From assembly GCA_027050975.1 (NCBI GenBank), contig JALUAR010000009.1:1-7392 (forward strand): a stretch of DNA of 7,392 bases, given 5' to 3'. A model generated the notes under the pieces. That model worked only from the letters and a program-made list of their open reading frames with translations. It ran no database searches and was not told where the DNA came from. The translations under genes and the position numbers were made by a program. Shown here in pieces: positions 4,320-7,392 of the stretch (position 1 is the stretch's first letter; each line of letters begins with the position of its first letter). This DNA comes from Thermodesulfovibrio sp. Its GTDB lineage: Bacteria > Nitrospirota > Thermodesulfovibrionia > Thermodesulfovibrionales > JdFR-85.

Positions 4320-7112
4320 ATGGTGATTGATAGTAATATAGAAAGGAAGATAAGGGATGCCTCAGTGCTAACTCCAGACCCTGACAGGGCAGAGCGTAAT
4401 CTTATACGGTTCTTTGAATCCCTTCCTGAGAGTACTTCCTATATCATCTATATTGAAGAGATTGCCAGGCTCTTTTCCATCAGTCAGTTTCTTGCCAACT
4501 ACAGCATCTCTTTTCCTGAGGAACTGCTTGATGCCCTGAAGAGCATAAAAAAATCTGTTTCAAGAGAGAGTGTTCAGAATTCCGCAGCTGAGACCCTGAT
4601 TGCTGATGCTACAGTTGAGCCTGAGGAATGGATGAGGACGGTTCGTAACTTTAAGAAGAGATTCCTCCTCAGAATAACCCTACGTGATGTCCTTACAGAG
4701 GCAGACTTCATAACCTCCATGGATGAACTTACTGTGCTGGCAGAGGTAATACTGGAGGCAACTCTGAAATATTCCGTTACACTTTGCAGGAATAAATACG
4801 GAACCCCTTCATCCGGTAACGGAATCATTCTGATAGGGCTTGGAAAGCTTGGCGGAGCAGAACTGAATTACAGTTCAGATGTGGATATCATGGGATTGTA
4901 CGATGCTCCTCCCACTGAGCAGACCTCAGGAGTGTTGAGCCCCACCGGTGTGAGATACAACAGGATCAGTAATCATGAGTTCTACTGCAAAGTGATGGAA
5001 ACACTTAACAGGCTTCTTTCCATGCAAACAGAGGACGGAATTGCCTACAGAGTTGACCTCAGACTCAGGCCTCAGGGTCAAAGAGGCGATCTTGCCAACT
5101 CTCTGCAGCTTTGCAAGGAGTACTATGAGTCATGGGGCAGGACGTGGGAGCGGATGGTAATGATAAGGGCCAGACCTGTGGCAGGAGACAGCGCCCTTGC
5201 AGAGGAGTTTCTTGATGTAATCAATACCTTCGTATGGAAAAGGACAGTTGATTACACGGAAATTGAAGAGATAAAGACAATGAAAAAAAAGATAGACTCC
5301 ACCTTCTCAAGGGATGACATAAAGCGTGGGTATGGCGGAATCAGGGAGGCAGAATTCTTTGTCCAGACCCTGCAGCTTATGTACGGAGGCGAACACCGAC
5401 CGCTAAGAACCCATCGTCTCTTCAATGCCATACAATCGCTCAGGTGGATGAAGCTCATACCTGATGAAGACCTTACCAGGCTATGGGAGAACTATCTCTA
5501 TTTGAGGAGGCTTGAACATTATCTCCAGATGAAGGATGACCTTCAAATCCATAAGCTTCCGACAGACAGCAGAGAAACAGAGATTCTGGCTAAAAAGATG
5601 GGATATAAAGGGGCTGAAGAGTTTCTCATGGATCTGAGACTAAGGAGGATGCAGATAAAGAGCATGTACAACTCCCTTCTTGGCAGTGAGGAGGACATTC
5701 ATGCAGAGGCACTGACGCTTCTTGAGGGTGATCTCAGGGATGAGGAAATCCGTGGCTATCTGGAGTTCAGAAGAGTGCAATCTCCCGACAGAGGTGCAAA
5801 GAGTCTTGGAAAGATAAGGCAACAGATGGACCTTTTCAAGACCCAGACGGAGCGCTCTTTAATGAGGCGAGTGATTCCGTTCTTTCTTGAAGAGGCCCTG
5901 AGGTCAGAAAACCCTGACAGGGCCCTCTCCGGCATAGAGCAATTTTTTAGTAGTTTTGGTTCCAAAGGGGTATATCTTCAATGGTTTTCAGAGCAGAAGA
6001 GGTTTATAAAAGGAATCGTGAGGATGTTTGCCCTCAGTAGTTATCTTACAAGGATTTTTCTCAGTGAGCAACGCTATCTTGATATTCTTATAGAGGAGAC
6101 GGTTATAAGGAAGTCACTTCGATATCTCAATCAGCAGATATCCAGATACTGTGCCAGGGAAGGTGACTTCAGTTCGCTGCTCGCAGAGCACAAAAGATTT
6201 GAGGAGTTTCGCCTTGGCCTGTTCTATCTTATGGGTATCCTTACTCTGGAGGAGCTGATGAGATTCATAACACATCTTGCCGAGGCGTCAATAAATGCGG
6301 CACTGAAGGAGACAGACGACAAGGATGGGCTTGTCATTGTGGGCATGGGGAAGTTAGGCGGCCGGGAGATGAATTTTGGCTCCGACCTGGATATCCTCTT
6401 TGTTGAAGAAAAAAACGAAGGGATTAAAAAGGCAGAAAGGGTGATAAAGGCCCTTACCACTTATACTGACAGGGGGCCTGCATATATGGTGGACGTGAGA
6501 TTAAGGCCTGATGGCTCCAAAGGTACGCTTGTAAAAAACCTTGATGGTTATAGAAATTACTATCTGAAGAATGCCCAACTCTGGGAGGTTCAGTCCCTGA
6601 TCAAGGCGAGACCTTTAACAGGTGAGCCAGAGGAGAAGACTATCTTTCTGGAGATGGCCAGTGAGGTAATGAGACAGAGGGGTGATGAGTTGACACTGGA
6701 TGTGATCAAACAGATGAGAGATCGGATTGTCACTGAGGTATCCCATGAACAGGAGGGAATCGACATCAAGTTTGGTCCGGGAGGGATAGAGGATATAGAG
6801 TTTTATGTGCAGTATCTCCAGATTAAAGATCTTAAGAAGGCTCCTTTTTTGATGGTTCAGAACTCCACTGTAGCAATGAAGCGGCTCAAAAGAGCTGGCC
6901 TTGTTGAGGAGGCTGTGGTTGAGCAGCTTATGAGGGCATACAGATATTTCCGGACGATTGAGGTCTTTCTGAGGTTAAATGAGGAGTCAGTAATCAAACC
7001 TGAAGGTGAGGTAACAGAGATGCTCTGGAGGCTTATGAGAGAGGAAAGCAGGGAAGAGTTTCTGAAGAAGGTTGTAAGATTAAGGGATGATGTGCAGACT
7101 ATTATTAATTAA
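4320..7112 (+). CDS. glnE: Bifunctional glutamine synthetase adenylyltransferase/adenylyl-removing enzyme
   Basis: GlnE adds AMP to glutamine synthetase to inactivate it and removes the AMP by phosphorolysis to reactivate it, under PII and glutamine control. From the ATG at 4320 the protein has 930 residues, close to the 946 of the E. coli enzyme. It has two nucleotidyltransferase domains in tandem. The N-terminal (de-adenylylating) domain carries GLGKLGGAELNYSSDVDIMG with Asp187/Asp189 and later YGGIREAEFFVQ (338-349). The C-terminal (adenylylating) domain carries GMGKLGGREMNFGSDLDILF with Asp689/Asp691 and FGPGGIEDIEFYVQ (818-831). Both metal-binding D-x-D pairs are intact, so both activities should be present. 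A helical linker around residues 440-560 joins them. The expected partners, glnA (with its target Tyr398) and a PII gene, are close by. It has its own predicted promoter and is divergent from the GDSL gene. Confidence 0.97.
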   Translation: MVIDSNIERKIRDASVLTPDPDRAERNLIRFFESLPESTSYIIYIEEIARLFSISQFLANYSISFPEELLDALKSIKKSVSRESVQNSAAETLIADATVEPEEWMRTVRNFKKRFLLRITLRDVLTEADFITSMDELTVLAEVILEATLKYSVTLCRNKYGTPSSGNGIILIGLGKLGGAELNYSSDVDIMGLYDAPPTEQTSGVLSPTGVRYNRISNHEFYCKVMETLNRLLSMQTEDGIAYRVDLRLRPQGQRGDLANSLQLCKEYYESWGRTWERMVMIRARPVAGDSALAEEFLDVINTFVWKRTVDYTEIEEIKTMKKKIDSTFSRDDIKRGYGGIREAEFFVQTLQLMYGGEHRPLRTHRLFNAIQSLRWMKLIPDEDLTRLWENYLYLRRLEHYLQMKDDLQIHKLPTDSRETEILAKKMGYKGAEEFLMDLRLRRMQIKSMYNSLLGSEEDIHAEALTLLEGDLRDEEIRGYLEFRRVQSPDRGAKSLGKIRQQMDLFKTQTERSLMRRVIPFFLEEALRSENPDRALSGIEQFFSSFGSKGVYLQWFSEQKRFIKGIVRMFALSSYLTRIFLSEQRYLDILIEETVIRKSLRYLNQQISRYCAREGDFSSLLAEHKRFEEFRLGLFYLMGILTLEELMRFITHLAEASINAALKETDDKDGLVIVGMGKLGGREMNFGSDLDILFVEEKNEGIKKAERVIKALTTYTDRGPAYMVDVRLRPDGSKGTLVKNLDGYRNYYLKNAQLWEVQSLIKARPLTGEPEEKTIFLEMASEVMRQRGDELTLDVIKQMRDRIVTEVSHEQEGIDIKFGPGGIEDIEFYVQYLQIKDLKKAPFLMVQNSTVAMKRLKRAGLVEEAVVEQLMRAYRYFRTIEVFLRLNEESVIKPEGEVTEMLWRLMREESREEFLKKVVRLRDDVQTIIN

Positions 7113-7239
7113 CTACACAACAGTCAATGATAAGGTTCAGACTTTACCACACCACTCCTTCCAGCAATTATCTGCTGTCACTGGATCTGCGAACTATTTT
7201 AATAAACATCTGTCGTCACTACTGTCCGATAAACAGAGT

Positions 7240-7268
7240 CAAGAACCTCCACCGAAGGTGGTGTCTTG
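7240..7268. repeat. Hairpin 1 downstream of glnE
   Basis: CAAGA (7240-7244) pairs with TCTTG (7264-7268), and inside it CCACC (7249-7253) pairs with GGTGG (7257-7261) around a GAA loop. Internal mismatches (ACCT/TG) separate the two stems. There is no T-tract directly after it, so it is not a standard intrinsic terminator for glnE. Confidence 0.55.
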
Positions 7269-7316
7269 CCAATGTATTGTAGGGCAGGGGGTATTAATTT
7301 TTCGACTCAACTTACA

Positions 7317-7343
7317 CCCCTGAAAATCTACGATTTTCAGGGG
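7317..7343. repeat. Hairpin 2 downstream of glnE: perfect 12-bp stem
   Basis: CCCCTGAAAATC (7317-7328) and GATTTTCAGGGG (7332-7343) are exact reverse complements with a 3-base loop. A second CCCC at 7345-7348 could compete for the GGGG. The stem is strong enough to stall polymerase or block exonucleases, but no U-tract follows on the plus strand (ACCCCAAATT). Confidence 0.75.
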
Positions 7344-7359
7344 ACCCCAAATTAAAGTG

Positions 7360-7392
7360 GCAGGCCATCCATGGCCTGCTCCGAGGTAATTT
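7360..7392. repeat. Hairpin 3 with conserved tail, running to the window edge; relative of the 4110-4144 hairpin
   Basis: GCAGGCCAT (7360-7368) and ATGGCCTGC (7371-7379) form a perfect 9-bp palindrome, followed by TCCGAGGTAATTT. The hairpin at 4110-4144 has the same plan: GGC + stem + TCCATG + stem, followed by TCCGAGGGAATTT. The loop and tail are conserved while the stem bases differ but still pair. The unit may continue beyond 7392. Confidence 0.55.

Larger units (their letters stand above)
7113..7392. other. Non-coding tail downstream of glnE with three hairpins
   Basis: No credible gene is seen in these 280 bases. A plus-strand frame that stays open to 7323 begins inside glnE and has no recognisable features. 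The sequence holds a small stem CAGCA/TGCTG (7162-7177) and the three larger hairpins listed separately. The cluster of palindromes suggests an intergenic repeat region or the edge of a mobile element extending past the window. I cannot assign it to a named family. Confidence 0.6.

Noticed and set aside
7087..7323. 78-codon plus-strand frame at the end of glnE
   Set aside because: It starts inside glnE, crosses hairpin 1 and runs into hairpin 2, and the product has no domain-like pattern.

Overview
The window looks like bacterial chromosome of moderate GC content from a free-living, probably anaerobic lineage. Codon use is rich in AGG/AGA arginine and ATA isoleucine. Glutamine synthetase is the adenylylatable GSI-beta type and is accompanied by GlnE and PII. 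This fits Nitrospirota or a deltaproteobacterium-like group, but the phylum is an inference from gene content and style, and I cannot confirm it without a search.

Layout. (1) Positions 1-1480, + strand: the end of a metal-uptake ECF/ABC transporter operon, with the last 13 codons of an upstream gene, then cbiQ (transmembrane coupling protein) and cbiO (ATPase). (2) Positions 1547-2959, + strand: glnA, glutamine synthetase, with a strong Shine-Dalgarno that fixes its start at an ATG. (3) Positions 2984-3020: a 14-bp-stem hairpin between the converging ends of glnA and the PII gene. (4) Positions 3087-3425, - strand: a PII signal protein (glnB/glnK). (5) Positions 3513-4034, - strand: a small SGNH/GDSL hydrolase of unknown substrate. 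(6) Positions 4035-4319: a divergent intergenic region with a 132-bp structured repeat bounded by perfect 19-bp inverted arms, followed by a good sigma-70-type promoter for glnE. (7) Positions 4320-7112, + strand: glnE, the two-domain glutamine synthetase adenylyltransferase/adenylyl-removing enzyme. (8) Positions 7113-7392: non-coding sequence with three hairpins. The last resembles part of the repeat in region 6 and runs to the window edge.

How the genes work together. GlnA makes glutamine. GlnE attaches AMP to, or removes it from, a specific GlnA tyrosine, which is present here as Tyr398. PII tells GlnE which reaction to run, according to 2-oxoglutarate, glutamine and adenylate state. Three of the four parts of the classical GlnD-PII-GlnE-GlnA cascade therefore lie within about 5.6 kb; the uridylyltransferase GlnD is not in the window. 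The metal transporter and the GDSL hydrolase show no evident functional link to nitrogen control.

Nothing here clearly amounts to a new biological system. The most unusual material is the structured repeat between the GDSL gene and glnE, and its apparent partial relative at the right edge.
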